A DNA stretch of 64,000 nucleotides from Salinactinospora qingdaonensis (GTDB lineage Bacteria; Actinomycetota; Actinomycetes; Streptosporangiales; Streptosporangiaceae): positions 33,035 to 97,034 of the forward strand of contig NZ_BAABDD010000019.1 of NCBI RefSeq assembly GCF_039539445.1, written 5' to 3'. This document shows, piece by piece, positions 1 to 8,400 of the stretch; position 1 is the first letter of the stretch, and the number at the start of each line of letters is the position of its first letter. The notes below the pieces were generated by a model. That model saw nothing but the letters and a program-made list of their open reading frames with translations, did not search any database and was not told the DNA's origin. The position numbers and the translations under genes were made by a program.

Positions 1-106
1 TCGCGCGGCTCTGCTCGATGGGGAGCTGGTAGAGAAACGGAGGCGAGGCGTTGGCCGCTGCGAACTCCTGAGCGGCCCGTTCCAGGACAACCCTGTGGTG
101 CGCCAT
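1..106 (-). CDS. alpha/beta hydrolase, N-terminal part (runs off window)
   Basis: The complement of the first 106 bases reads as an open frame from an ATG at 106, preceded by a good AAGGAAG ribosome site. The 35 visible residues begin MAHHRVVLERAAQEF and continue to ASPPFLYQLP. That pattern (helix, then PPFLYQLP) is familiar from the N-terminus of actinobacterial alpha/beta hydrolases of the acetyl-hydrolase/lipase type. The catalytic triad lies beyond the window edge, so the activity cannot be checked. The family call is recognition of a short N-terminal motif and is moderately secure at best. Confidence 0.55.
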   Translation of the reverse strand, partial: MAHHRVVLERAAQEFAAANASPPFLYQLPIEQSRA

Positions 107-422
107 GGCGAGAGCTTCCTTTCTTCTCGTTGCGCTGAGAGAAACGACAGTCGCCGCCCCACGGCAGAGCACCGCAGACGACCCCGATACGGCTGCCCCC
201 ACCTCGCGCGAAGAAACCCCGTCCACCAAGCCCACCCCTCGCCCACCTCGGGTTTTACCGCCGATTGGCGCCGCCGGCGTCCACGCCCGGGGCTTCGCCT
301 CCCCCGATCTAAGCCAGGTGAAAGCCACGCTCGCCACCTTTGGCCAAGGCCAGAACCTAGTTTGACCCGCCCCCGGGTAGCCGCCCGTTGGACAACACCA
401 CGATCAACCGCGAGGCCCACCC
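107..422. other. intergenic region, divergent promoters
   Basis: About 316 bases separate the leftward hydrolase from the rightward molybdopterin operon. An 86-residue plus-strand frame (105-365) has low-complexity Pro/Thr/Arg composition and no recognisable domain, and it starts on top of the hydrolase start codon. I do not consider it a gene. Promoters for both flanking operons should lie here, but I see no convincing operator. Confidence 0.4.
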
Positions 423-1022
423 ATGAGCGTCTTCTCCCGAGGATTCCGCGGACGCCGCGCCGACAGCGACACCCACCTGCCACCGGGCCAGTACCTCACC
501 GAGGACTTCCCCGTGCTCACCGCCGGTCCCACACCCCGCGTCGACACCGACACCTGGACCTTCACCCTCACCACCGAGACCGGCCGCAGCCAAAGCTGGA
601 CCTGGAAGGACTTCCTCGCCTTGCCCCAGGAACACCCCCACACCGACATCCACTGCGTCACCCGCTGGTCCAAACTCGCCACCGACTGGACCGGAGTAGC
701 GCTGGACACCTTCCTCGACAAGGTCGACACCGCCGCCGACTACGCGTTGGCCTACTGCTACGGCGACTACACCACCAACCTGCCTCTGGAAGACCTACGC
801 CACGGGCAGGCATGGATCGTCCACGAATTCGACAGCCACCCGCTGCCACCCGAGCACGGCGGCCCCGCCCGCCTGCTCGTTCCCCACCTGTACCTGTGGA
901 AGTCGGCCAAATGGATTCGCGGCGTCCGCCTGCTCGACCACGACGAGCCAGGGTTTTGGGAACAGGCCGGCTACCACGACTACGGTGACCCCTGGCGTGA
1001 GCAGCGCTACTGGGGCGACTGA
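423..1022 (+). CDS. molybdopterin-dependent (sulfite oxidase-like) oxidoreductase
   Basis: The 199-residue protein matches the compact bacterial sulfite-oxidase-fold family (oxidoreductase molybdopterin-binding domain). It shows the conserved block with the Mo-ligand cysteine (DIHCVTRWSK, about residue 78), a DYTTNLPLED stretch, and the C-terminal KWIRGVRLLD motif followed by FWEQAGYHDYGDPW. It has no signal peptide or Tat motif, so it is probably cytoplasmic or reached by a cytoplasmic reductase. The next gene, an FAD/NAD(P) reductase, starts 3 bases downstream and is the obvious electron partner. The substrate is unknown. The family is confident, the physiological reaction is inference. Confidence 0.85.
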   Translation: MSVFSRGFRGRRADSDTHLPPGQYLTEDFPVLTAGPTPRVDTDTWTFTLTTETGRSQSWTWKDFLALPQEHPHTDIHCVTRWSKLATDWTGVALDTFLDKVDTAADYALAYCYGDYTTNLPLEDLRHGQAWIVHEFDSHPLPPEHGGPARLLVPHLYLWKSAKWIRGVRLLDHDEPGFWEQAGYHDYGDPWREQRYWGD

Positions 1023-1024
1023 AC

Positions 1025-1759
1025 ATGGCTGGGCACTGGCGGCCAGCCACCCTGCTCGACCACCGACGCGAAGCCGCCACCGCACGCACCCTGGTGCTGC
1101 ACGTCGCGGGCTGGCCCGGCCACCAACCCGGCCAACACGTCGACCTGCGCCTGACCGCCGAAGACGGCTACACCGCCCAACGCAGCTACTCGCTGGCCGC
1201 CCCCACCAGCGGCGACACCATCGAGCTCACCGTGCAGCGCGTGCCCGACGGCGAAGTCTCGCCCTACCTCGTCGACGTCGCCGACATCGGTGACCGCAGC
1301 GAAGTCCGCGGCCCCCTGGGCGGCTGGTTCATCTGGAACACCGACCAGACCACTCCGGTGATGCTGCTAGCCGGCGGCGCGGGCATCGTCCCGCTCATGG
1401 CGATGGTGCGTGCCCGCCGCGACCAGCACAGCACCACCCTGTTTCGGGTGCTGTACTCGCTGCGCTGCCCCCAGGAGCGCTACTACACCGACGAACTGGG
1501 CCACCACCCCCACGACGACGGACTTGAAGTGTTCTTCGCCTACACCCGCCACGCACCGCCATCGCAGCCACGCCCCCCGGGCCGGCTGACACCGGCCGAG
1601 ATCGCCACCCACGGGCTGCCGCCCGACCTCGCCCCCACCTGTTTCGTGTGCGGACCCACCGGCTTCGTCGAATCCACCGCAGACGCACTCCTAGCGCTGG
1701 GGCACCACCCCCGCGCCGTCAAAACCGAGCGCTTCGGCCCCAGCAAAGGATCACCATGA
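1025..1759 (+). CDS. ferredoxin-NADP reductase-type flavoprotein
   Basis: The 244-residue protein has the FNR layout: an N-terminal FAD-binding beta-barrel with the RSYSLAAP flavin motif (about residues 59-66), a G-P-L-G-GWF loop, and a C-terminal NAD(P)-binding half with LLAGGAGIVPLMAM (about residues 118-131) and the terminal CGPTGFVE motif. It lacks a 2Fe-2S domain. It probably passes electrons between NAD(P)H and the molybdopterin enzyme encoded 3 bases upstream. Its stop overlaps the next start (ATGA at 1756), so the three genes are translationally coupled. Confidence 0.85.
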   Translation: MAGHWRPATLLDHRREAATARTLVLHVAGWPGHQPGQHVDLRLTAEDGYTAQRSYSLAAPTSGDTIELTVQRVPDGEVSPYLVDVADIGDRSEVRGPLGGWFIWNTDQTTPVMLLAGGAGIVPLMAMVRARRDQHSTTLFRVLYSLRCPQERYYTDELGHHPHDDGLEVFFAYTRHAPPSQPRPPGRLTPAEIATHGLPPDLAPTCFVCGPTGFVESTADALLALGHHPRAVKTERFGPSKGSP

Positions 1760-2037
1760 CCACCGCTCACCCGCCCCAACCGCGCTACGTCGACGGCAAC
1801 GCGCTCGCCGGACCACTCGCCGAGATCTTCGCCGCCGACCTCACGCCGGCGCTGCGCCGCTGCGCCCACTGCCACACGGTCAGCGCTGTCGCCGAACTGC
1901 ACGTCTACACCCACTGTCCGGGCCTGGTCGCGCGCTGTCCTGGCTGCGAGACCCTCGTGCTGCGCCTCGTGCGCACCGACCACACCATCTGGCTCGACCT
2001 GGGCGCAACCGGCTGCATACAACTGGACCTGACCTGA
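1756..2037 (+). CDS. DUF6510-like small zinc-ribbon protein
   Basis: The 93-residue protein starts at the ATG inside the ATGA overlap with the reductase. It contains two Cys pairs, CAHC (about residue 36) and CPGC (about residue 64), a C-x2-C...C-x2-C arrangement suggesting a bound metal. Small proteins of this kind (DUF6510) are repeatedly found beside molybdopterin oxidoreductase/FNR pairs in actinobacteria, and the context here agrees. Function is unknown; a role in maturation or electron transfer is inference. Confidence 0.65.
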   Translation: MTTAHPPQPRYVDGNALAGPLAEIFAADLTPALRRCAHCHTVSAVAELHVYTHCPGLVARCPGCETLVLRLVRTDHTIWLDLGATGCIQLDLT

Positions 2038-2151
2038 GCCCACCCGCGAAGCGCCACCACCGCTCACCAAGACGCATCTCCCGCCCGCACGGGCCGGCCG
2101 TCTCACCCCGCGCGACGAGTGCGCGCTCATCCCCAGGCCACAGGCAGCCGG

Positions 2152-2931
2152 CTAGTCGGGATCGCCTTCGGTGCAGCGCTGGCCCACCAACATAGCCACA
2201 CCGTCCAAGATCCGGCGCAACCCGAACTCGAAGACGTGCTCGGGCGCGTGGGCGCTGCCAAACGCTGCGCCCACCACGGTGCCGACCCGGCTCGCAGTGG
2301 GATAGCGCCCCGCGTCGGCTAGCCGCTCCAAAAACGGCGCACGCGCCTGCCACCACTGCTCGTCACTGACCCCGGTGCGCCGCTGGGTGCTCGCAGCCTC
2401 CAACGAACGCCGCGCCGCTCCCTCGACATGGCCCTCAACGAGACTGACCACGGCATCCATCTCGATACCGCTGAGTCCGAGCCCTTCGAGCGCATGCAAC
2501 TGGTCCTCATACCTGGCCATCGCGTTAGGCCCCAGCACCGGGCGGTCCGTGCCCACCTGCACCATCCATGGGTGGCGGTGGTAGAGATCCCAACTTTGCC
2601 GCGCCAACCACTCCAGCCGGCTGCGCCAGTCCTGGCAGGAATGCTCGCCCACGGCCACCTCGCCGTAGGCGGCGTCAAGCATCACGTCGACCAGCTCGGC
2701 CTTTCCCGGCACGTGGGTGTACAGCGACATCGTGCCCACTCCCAGCCGTTGGGCGACCCGGCGCATCGAGATCGCCGCCATCCCGTCGGCATCGGCGATC
2801 TCGATGGCCGCAGCGACGATGCGGTCCACGCTCAACTCGGGTGCGGCCTTGCGACTGGGGCGTTCTCGCGTGCGCCACAGCAACGCCATACTGCGCGCCG
2901 GGTCCCCGCTACCGCTGTACTCGGTGGCCAT
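2152..2931 (-). CDS. TetR/AcrR family transcriptional regulator
   Basis: The 259-residue protein has a TetR-type HTH at about residues 33-75 (VDRIVAAAIEIADADG, then MRRVAQRLGVGTMSLYTHV). The C-terminal ligand-binding half is alpha-helical (WDLYHRHPWMVQV motif), of the type often called TetR_C_1. It converges on the molybdopterin operon. A perfect palindrome at 3077-3093, about 146 bases upstream of the start, may be its operator. The ligand is unknown. Confidence 0.85.
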   Translation of the reverse strand: MATEYSGSGDPARSMALLWRTRERPSRKAAPELSVDRIVAAAIEIADADGMAAISMRRVAQRLGVGTMSLYTHVPGKAELVDVMLDAAYGEVAVGEHSCQDWRSRLEWLARQSWDLYHRHPWMVQVGTDRPVLGPNAMARYEDQLHALEGLGLSGIEMDAVVSLVEGHVEGAARRSLEAASTQRRTGVSDEQWWQARAPFLERLADAGRYPTASRVGTVVGAAFGSAHAPEHVFEFGLRRILDGVAMLVGQRCTEGDPD

Positions 2932-3076
2932 CGTGGTGCCATCTTAGCCGCTGCCCTGGCCCGGCCCGCGGGGGTCGATCCCGGCTGGTGGCGCCTCCCC
3001 CGTCGGGGGCTATGCGTTCTCGCCCGGCATGCACTACGTGTGCTTCTCGCCCCTCTACGCATCTAACTGGTTCGTA

Positions 3077-3093
3077 CAGCGTACGGTACGCTG
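3077..3093. promoter_or_regulatory. palindromic operator candidate
   Basis: CAGCGTAC-G-GTACGCTG is a perfect 8+8 inverted repeat with a one-base centre, of the size and style of TetR operators. It lies in the intergenic region between the TetR gene at 2152-2931 (minus) and the DUF5701 remnant at 3135 (plus). Autoregulation by the adjacent TetR protein is inference. Confidence 0.55.
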
Positions 3094-3134
3094 CATGAAA
3101 AGAGCGAGCCGCTTGTCACGAGAGGGCATCAAAC

Positions 3135-3776
3135 GTGACGGAACCCCACTTCGACACCAACGCCGAGTTCGACCGCCAACTCCAGACACTGCTGGAGAAG
3201 GGGTATCCGGCTCTGGCCGGGGTGCGCGAAGAGACCTTCATCGAGCAGGTAGCCGGTCTGCGCGCCACCGCCCTCACACGGTCAGCACCCCTGGCTGCCC
3301 CACCGAGGCGCGCGTGCCGTTCGTGCTAGTGGTGAGCGAACACCGAGTACCGGCCCGCCGGTCGATGCCGCTCACCCGGCTCAGGGGGAAGCCCGGGTTC
3401 GTGGACTCCACCCTCGACGACGTCGAACGGTTCGAGGCCGTCACCCCCGTTCGGCTCCCCTGAAGCTCAGGTCTACCTGCTCTTCGACCTCGATCGGGGC
3501 GCGCAGACCCGCAACGTCACCCCCGAGCAGGCCATGGTGACCATCACCGAGCAGGACCGTACACCCCTCACCATCGGCGAAGGCATCGCCTTCATCACCC
3601 ACTATCCCGATTCGCTGCGCAAGAACAACTGCTTCTCCCTTGTGGGATCGCGGTGCGGCGACCGCAGGGTACCGGCGCTGTGGATCAGCAAGGGTGCCCC
3701 CAAACTGGGGTGGTGCTGGGCCGGCAACCCCCACACCTGGTTGGGCTCAGCATCCTGCGCTGGCCGAGCGGGATAG
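3135..3776 (+). pseudogene. DUF5701 family protein, two compensating frameshifts
   Basis: Three pieces of a DUF5701-like protein follow one another in different frames. Frame A gives FDRQLQTLLEKGYPALAGV. From about 3276 another frame gives VPFVLVVSEHRVP and MPLTRLRGKPGFVD. From 3462 the first frame resumes with EAQVYLLFDLDRG, then FITHYPDSLRKNNCFSL and the family ending WISKGAPKLGWCW...LGSASCAGR. A one-base loss near 3278 and a one-base gain in the CCCC run ending at 3460 explain this. Joined, the product would be about 213 residues, normal for the family. Either a decayed gene or paired sequencing indels. Confidence 0.8.
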
Positions 3777-3854
3777 CCGCCGCACGCAACGGCCTGCCGG
3801 TGTGGGCGGCCCGCTGGGCCTGGGCCACCGCCGCTGACGGTGGCCCAGGCGTGG

Positions 3855-4295
3855 TCAGGTGGAGGCATCGGGGCCTGAGCGTGAGACAACAGGGACACGA
3901 GAACGCGCGAAAAGGCGATCCAGAGCCCAACCGCCCGGCCCCAGCACGGCGATGAGCAGGAACGCCCAGCAATACATCGCCGCCAGTTCCCCGCCGTTGT
4001 TCAGCGGAAGCAGCGCTTCGGGCTGGTGGACCATGAAATAGGCGTAGGCCATGGAGCCCGAGGCCACGGCCGCGTTGGTGCGAGTAAAAAGGCCCACCAC
4101 GACGAAACCGCCGCACACCAGTTGGATGAGTGCGGCCCACCAGCTCGGCCACGTGCCGATCGCCACCGCGCCGCCGGTGGCGTGGCTACCGCCCAGCACG
4201 CCAAAGATCGAGGCCACACCATGGGACAAGAACAGCATCCCCGTCACGATGCGAAACAGGGACAGTACCGGTGCGTGCATCCGGTCCAGGGTCAT
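3855..4295 (-). CDS. DoxX family membrane protein
   Basis: The 146-residue protein is hydrophobic with four predicted transmembrane segments. It starts with the DoxX-type LFRIVTGMLFLSHG motif and includes the GGFVVVGLFTR and AYFMVHQPEA...NNGGELA blocks typical of the family. DoxX-like proteins are small inner-membrane proteins often linked to thiol or redox stress; the exact role is unknown. It lies 75 bases downstream of the secreted copper-type protein on the same strand and may share its transcript. Confidence 0.85.
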   Translation of the reverse strand: MTLDRMHAPVLSLFRIVTGMLFLSHGVASIFGVLGGSHATGGAVAIGTWPSWWAALIQLVCGGFVVVGLFTRTNAAVASGSMAYAYFMVHQPEALLPLNNGGELAAMYCWAFLLIAVLGPGGWALDRLFARSRVPVVSRSGPDAST

Positions 4296-4369
4296 CGGAG
4301 TACCTCTTGGGGGTGGAAGACGAAATGGCGGTCGGGGCGAGGGGATCGCCCCGACCGTGGGGGACCGGA

Positions 4370-5344
4370 TCAGTCCTGGTCGACCCAGCCGACCATGATG
4401 CCCATCACGTCGTCATGGGCGTGGTTGGGCAGCTCGTAGCGGCTCGTGGTCTGTAGCACGTCGCCCTCGTCGATGCTGCCCAGCGTGTCACCGCTGCACG
4501 GCGGCAGATCCGAGATTTCGGTGTGCCCATGGGGAGTGATGAACTCCGGCGTTCCCCCTTCTTCGGCTTCGGTTCGGCACAGCGTCTGGCCCGTGGTCAG
4601 GTTCTCGGTCCGTATCCGGGTGCCGCCGTGGTGCAGGTGGCCACGCATGTGGACGAGCTCACCGGAGATGGTGGACTCCCACTGCGTGCTCTCCTCGCTG
4701 ACCCCCTGCGGGGCGGTGTAGGTGCTGCCGGCGCAACCGCCGACGTCGAGCCAGATCGGCGTGACCGGCTCCACATCAGAGCCCAAAGCGGACTCGTGGG
4801 TGAAGGTGAAGGAGATGTAGACCTCCTTCTCCTGGTGCGCGTGGTTCATCAGGTCGAAGACCAGGTTCCAGGGCTCCTCGAACAGGCCCACCTTGAAGCC
4901 GTAGCCGTCGGGGAAGGTGCTGGCCACCCGCTCGTTACCGGTGGCGAAGATGCGCTGCGGGCCTGGGCAGGTGAGGTCTTGGGTCCAACTGCGAAACATC
5001 ACCGCGTGGTGCATCATAGGCCCGGTGTTGACATTGGCGGTGGAGCCGTCGGCGTAAACCAGATCGGGTTCGAACCCGGTGATGAAGCAGTTCTCACACG
5101 GCTTTTCGACGTCGACCTCGACCCGGTTGCCGGTGTGGCCGTTCTCGCCGTGTCCGCCGCCATCGGACTGCGTCGCAGCGGGAATCGTGAACGGCCCGTA
5201 AGTCACCGTCGTCGTTTCCGGGCTTGCCCAGCGGCGGGGGAACGCCTGTTGGGCTTCAGCGCCGGCGGCGCCACCCGCAAGCAGGGTCATGGCCGCGGTC
5301 AGAACGATCGTTACCACGGTCGAGAGCAGTCTTGGCAAAGACAT
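4370..5344 (-). CDS. secreted SURNod19 / copper type-II monooxygenase-like protein
   Basis: The 324-residue protein has a Sec signal peptide (hydrophobic stretch about residues 8-27, Ala-rich cleavage region near AGAEA). The mature part has the pattern of the plant 'stress up-regulated Nod19' family and resembles the peptidylglycine hydroxylating monooxygenase fold: NTGPMMHHAVM (about 105-115), MRGHLHHGGTRI (about 228-239) and a C-terminal HDDVMGIMVGW (about 310-320). These would supply His-His, His-x-His and Met copper ligands. Paired Cys (CENC and later CPG, GGC, LCR, PCSG) suggest disulfides, consistent with export. Catalytic activity is inference; no bacterial function is known to me. Confidence 0.6.
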   Translation of the reverse strand: MSLPRLLSTVVTIVLTAAMTLLAGGAAGAEAQQAFPRRWASPETTTVTYGPFTIPAATQSDGGGHGENGHTGNRVEVDVEKPCENCFITGFEPDLVYADGSTANVNTGPMMHHAVMFRSWTQDLTCPGPQRIFATGNERVASTFPDGYGFKVGLFEEPWNLVFDLMNHAHQEKEVYISFTFTHESALGSDVEPVTPIWLDVGGCAGSTYTAPQGVSEESTQWESTISGELVHMRGHLHHGGTRIRTENLTTGQTLCRTEAEEGGTPEFITPHGHTEISDLPPCSGDTLGSIDEGDVLQTTSRYELPNHAHDDVMGIMVGWVDQD

Positions 5345-5905
5345 GCCGCCTCCTTTTCTTGGGGGATGAAGTCAGGGAGGACGCGAGCGATCCAGGCGTA
5401 AGGCCACGTCGAGCCGTCGGCGTTCGCGTTGGTTTTCTGTGGCCACCGGCCGCGTTCGCCCCTGCCCTTGAGAATCTCGACACCATCGTGTGATTCGTCG
5501 GGCGACGTCCAAACTGAGACTTGTTGCGCAGCGCAGCCGGCAGAATAGGCGGCGGTCGGCCGCCTAAGCAGTCATGCTGCGACCTCAGCCGACGTCTTGT
5601 GCTGTTTCTCGCCTTTGACCTTTGGGAGACGAATAGCTTGAGCACGCCAACAAATGACGGACGTACTCACTACAGCCTGACGCTTCCCCTGCATCGGTTC
5701 AATCGAAGAACACGAAAAAGAAAGAAGAGGTGTTTGTCAGGTCGGTTACTATCTTTTTGTTCGTTTCTTCTCTAACGTAATCCACTGGAACTGGTGATTT
5801 CGCCGATCGACAGAAGTAAAAATCGCTTTTCACCAAAAAAGAGAGTCGTCAGTCGTGGAGAAACGCCTGGAAGCGCCGTGGTCGACTTACGGCGAGTGGC
5901 GGTGC
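5345..5905. other. AT-richer non-coding region
   Basis: No frame in this stretch has coding character. It includes an unusually AT-rich section (about 5700-5850) with A- and T-runs, out of keeping with the surrounding GC-rich DNA. It could hold the promoter of the secreted protein at 4370-5344 or be recently acquired DNA. Confidence 0.4.
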
Positions 5906-5946
5906 GGGTGGTTCGTGGCCGCACCAGGTGCGGCCACGAACCACCC
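5906..5946. repeat. perfect 20-bp inverted repeat (long hairpin)
   Basis: Bases 5906-5925 are the exact reverse complement of 5927-5946 with a single base (A5926) between. The arms carry GGGTGGTTCGTGGCCGCACC and its complement. It may be a bidirectional terminator, but no gene ends nearby and no T-run follows. A cruciform, recombination site or small mobile remnant is possible. Confidence 0.85.
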
Positions 5947-6146
5947 CAGCCTCCTTAAGCGTGACTGACGTACTCACGCAAATGTTTGGCGGTCAACGAG
6001 GAACCGGTGTCGACAAGTTCGCCAGGGTGCCAGTGAAGACGCCCCGCCCTCCGTCGTGCCCGACGTCCGGCCCGGGGTCGACAATCCGTCGGCGGGGGCC
6101 ATCACCGCCTGATGATGCTCGATGACGATGACCTGTTGCCCTTGTC

Positions 6147-6356
6147 GTGCAATTGCAAAAGCAGACCGTTCATTCGCTCGTTGTCGTGAGGTGCAGCCCA
6201 AAGGAGATCAAAGCGGCCGTCCAGCAGGTCGCCGAGCCTTTGGGCATCGACGTCGACGCGCGGCTGCGCACCGCTATCGAGACCTCCATCGAAAACTATG
6301 CGCGACCGCTGCGCGCAGCCGACGAAGCGGCTCTTGCCCCCCAAGCCCTGGTCTGA
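6147..6356 (+). CDS. possible small protein, function unknown
   Basis: A 69-codon frame with a GTG start ends 69 bases before the kinase-HAD gene on the same strand. The sequence is amphipathic and plausibly globular (KEIKAAVQQVAEPLGIDVDA, then LRTAIETSIENY), unlike most spurious frames here, and the strand fits the gene downstream. I do not recognise the family and no clear ribosome site is visible. It could be a small gene co-transcribed with the kinase-HAD gene or a fragment. Confidence 0.3.
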   Translation: MQLQKQTVHSLVVVRCSPKEIKAAVQQVAEPLGIDVDARLRTAIETSIENYARPLRAADEAALAPQALV

Positions 6357-6425
6357 GCAGAAGGCTATGGCGCGATGCGGCACCGTGAGCCGCTGTAAAG
6401 CCACCACTCCCTGGGAGGAGACCAC

Positions 6426-7865
6426 ATGACCATCGCTGTGACGCCGGTTGCCGCGCAGACCAAGATCGAAGCCCGCGAGAACGAACTGATCGGCGAACTC
6501 ACCGACGAACTGCATGCCACGATTGAGGAGGAGGTGACCGAAGGCGGCTCTCCCGCCCGGTTGCTGCGGCTATCGATGCCAGACGGCACTCGGCAGGTGC
6601 TTAAGCTTCAAGTCGAGATGCCGGGTGCGGTTGACGGGCACGACCTGGAATCTTTCCGCGTGAAGTTGCGCCAGATCGACAAGCTCCGAGCCGACGCTCC
6701 GCGGTTAGGGGAGGTCTACACGGAGAAGCTGCGGGAGTTCCACGGTGGGGATTGGTCGGCTTATACGATGCCGTATTACCCCAACGAGGACATCGCGGCC
6801 TGTATCCGTGGCCAGGAGCCCCGTGCTGGCGAATTCTTCGATCGTTTCGACGTGATCATGTCCGCGCTGGCCGAGCGTGGCTGGAGACTCTCGAAGAGCC
6901 GATCGGAGCCCGGACAGATTTCTGAGATCCACTCTGACCGGCTCAAAAGGCGCTTCTGGCTGCTGGACAGGCACCTGGCCGGTGAGTTCACCGACCGGGA
7001 TCGGCTCGTCGTCAATGGCGTTCCCTGCCGCCATCCCTTGCAGATCGCCGACATCCTCAAGGAACGCCCTGAACTCACCCACCATATCGACGCCACTCGC
7101 CTGTATTTCCCCGCCCATGGAGACCTGAACACCCGCAACCTGCTGATCACCGGGAAAAACGGTGATCAGCCAATGATACGAATCATCGACCCTCGTGGAA
7201 CCCTGCAGAATTGGGACATCGTCTATGACTGGGGCAAGGTGCTGTTCGACCTCGACGGTGTGCTTGTCGAATCAGGCCCCGTGATCGAGCAGATGTGGCG
7301 GGGATGGGCGTTGCGTCGTGGACTGCCCCCCGCTGATGTGCTCGCTCTCACCCCGGGACGTCGGGCACCCGACGTCGTGCGGCTGGCAGCCCCACACCTC
7401 GATGCTGATGCTGAGGCCGATGGCCTGGAGACGGAGCAGGTTGCGGATTTGCACCTGCTGGAAGAAGTCGCGGGGGCACAGACACTGACGCGACGACTCG
7501 ACCCTGGCTCTTGGGCTGTGGTCACCTCCGGAAGCAGGTTCGTCGCCACGACTCGGCTGGAGGCAGTAGGAATTCCGCTCCCCTCAGTGCTGGTGACCGC
7601 CGACGACGTTGTGAGAGGAAAACCAGATCCCGAAGGCTACCTCACAGCGGCTAAGGAGCTGGGAGTCGCCCCCACGGAGTGTGTCGTTGTCGAAGACGCA
7701 GCCGGTGGAGTGCAAGCCGCCCTTGCCGCGGGCATGCGGGTCGTCGGAGTTGCGGGAAGCGGGCTCGGCGCCGACGACGGCGTGGAGTTCCTCGTGGCCG
7801 ATCTCAGCCAACTGCAAGTCGAGCGGTTGCCGGATGGCGCCATGGTTCTGGGACTAAGGCGCTGA
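6426..7865 (+). CDS. APH-like kinase fused to HAD phosphatase
   Basis: The 479-residue protein joins two enzymes. The N-terminal half (about 1-275) resembles aminoglycoside-phosphotransferase-fold small-molecule kinases: the catalytic loop HGDLNTRNLL (about 223-232) is followed by IRIIDPRG. The C-terminal half (about 278-479) is a HAD hydrolase: FDLDGVLVES (catalytic Asp), the SGS motif II, KPDPEGY and VVEDAAGGVQAA. The junction YDWGKVLFDLDGVL serves as both the end of the kinase (YDWGKVLF is usual) and the start of the HAD domain. The kinase C-terminal lobe is therefore lost. An ATG with GGGAGGAG upstream supports the start. Lower GC than its neighbours hints at transfer. Confidence 0.8.
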   Translation: MTIAVTPVAAQTKIEARENELIGELTDELHATIEEEVTEGGSPARLLRLSMPDGTRQVLKLQVEMPGAVDGHDLESFRVKLRQIDKLRADAPRLGEVYTEKLREFHGGDWSAYTMPYYPNEDIAACIRGQEPRAGEFFDRFDVIMSALAERGWRLSKSRSEPGQISEIHSDRLKRRFWLLDRHLAGEFTDRDRLVVNGVPCRHPLQIADILKERPELTHHIDATRLYFPAHGDLNTRNLLITGKNGDQPMIRIIDPRGTLQNWDIVYDWGKVLFDLDGVLVESGPVIEQMWRGWALRRGLPPADVLALTPGRRAPDVVRLAAPHLDADAEADGLETEQVADLHLLEEVAGAQTLTRRLDPGSWAVVTSGSRFVATTRLEAVGIPLPSVLVTADDVVRGKPDPEGYLTAAKELGVAPTECVVVEDAAGGVQAALAAGMRVVGVAGSGLGADDGVEFLVADLSQLQVERLPDGAMVLGLRR

Positions 7866-7877
7866 CTTGTCATCCAT

Positions 7878-7920
7878 ACTCACCGCGCTCCCTCCTCATC
7901 TGCGGAGAAGCGCGGTGAGT
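7878..7920. terminator. bidirectional terminator between convergent genes
   Basis: ACTCACCGCGCT (7878-7889) and its reverse complement (7909-7920) form a 12-bp stem with a 19-base loop between the convergent kinase-HAD and MarR genes. The MarR stop codon lies inside the structure. Confidence 0.6.
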
Positions 7921-8354
7921 TCGGCCACCACCTCGTCGTCGGACTCCTCGTCGAGGGCGCTTTTCAGAGCCGCCAGGTAGCTTTCGCGGGCCTGCTCCAC
8001 CTTGGCCCGCCCCAGCTCGGTGATCTGCGTGTAGACCCCTCGTCGATCATCGGCGCAGTGGTAGCGCTCGGTGAGGCCATTGCGCTCCAGCCGGTCGACC
8101 ATCCTACTCAGTGAACTCTGATTGATCGGGATGGAGTCGGCTAGGAACTGCTGGCGCAGGTGGCCGCCGTCGTCGGAGTAATGCAGCGCGGCCAGCGCCA
8201 CATACTCCGAGCAAGTCAAATCGTGAGGCTCAAGGGCACGTTCCAAACGTTCGCGCACCCGGGCTTCGAACAAGCGCAGCGTCTGCCAGCGGCTTTCGAG
8301 CGCGGTCGGCGGTTCGATCCGGGGAGTGAGGTTGGGGGAGGCTGCCGGATTCAT
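7896..8354 (-). CDS. MarR family transcriptional regulator
   Basis: The 152-residue protein has the winged-helix MarR layout: dimerisation helices at both ends, CSEYVALAALHY, and the recognition segment INQSSLSRMVDRLERNGLTER (about 74-94), followed by a wing with DDRRGVYTQIT. It is divergent from an MFS exporter and an oxidoreductase gene, the classic MarR arrangement, so it probably represses them and itself in response to a toxic compound. Inverted repeats in the 205-base intergenic region are likely operators. Confidence 0.9.
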   Translation of the reverse strand: MNPAASPNLTPRIEPPTALESRWQTLRLFEARVRERLERALEPHDLTCSEYVALAALHYSDDGGHLRQQFLADSIPINQSSLSRMVDRLERNGLTERYHCADDRRGVYTQITELGRAKVEQARESYLAALKSALDEESDDEVVAELTALLRR

Positions 8355-8400
8355 GGCGAGGCTCCTTGCTGTCGCGAAATTTGTATCAGCATATCCCCTC

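Noticed and set aside
105..365. 86-codon plus-strand frame at the left edge
   Set aside because: Low-complexity, overlaps the start of a better-supported minus-strand hydrolase gene.
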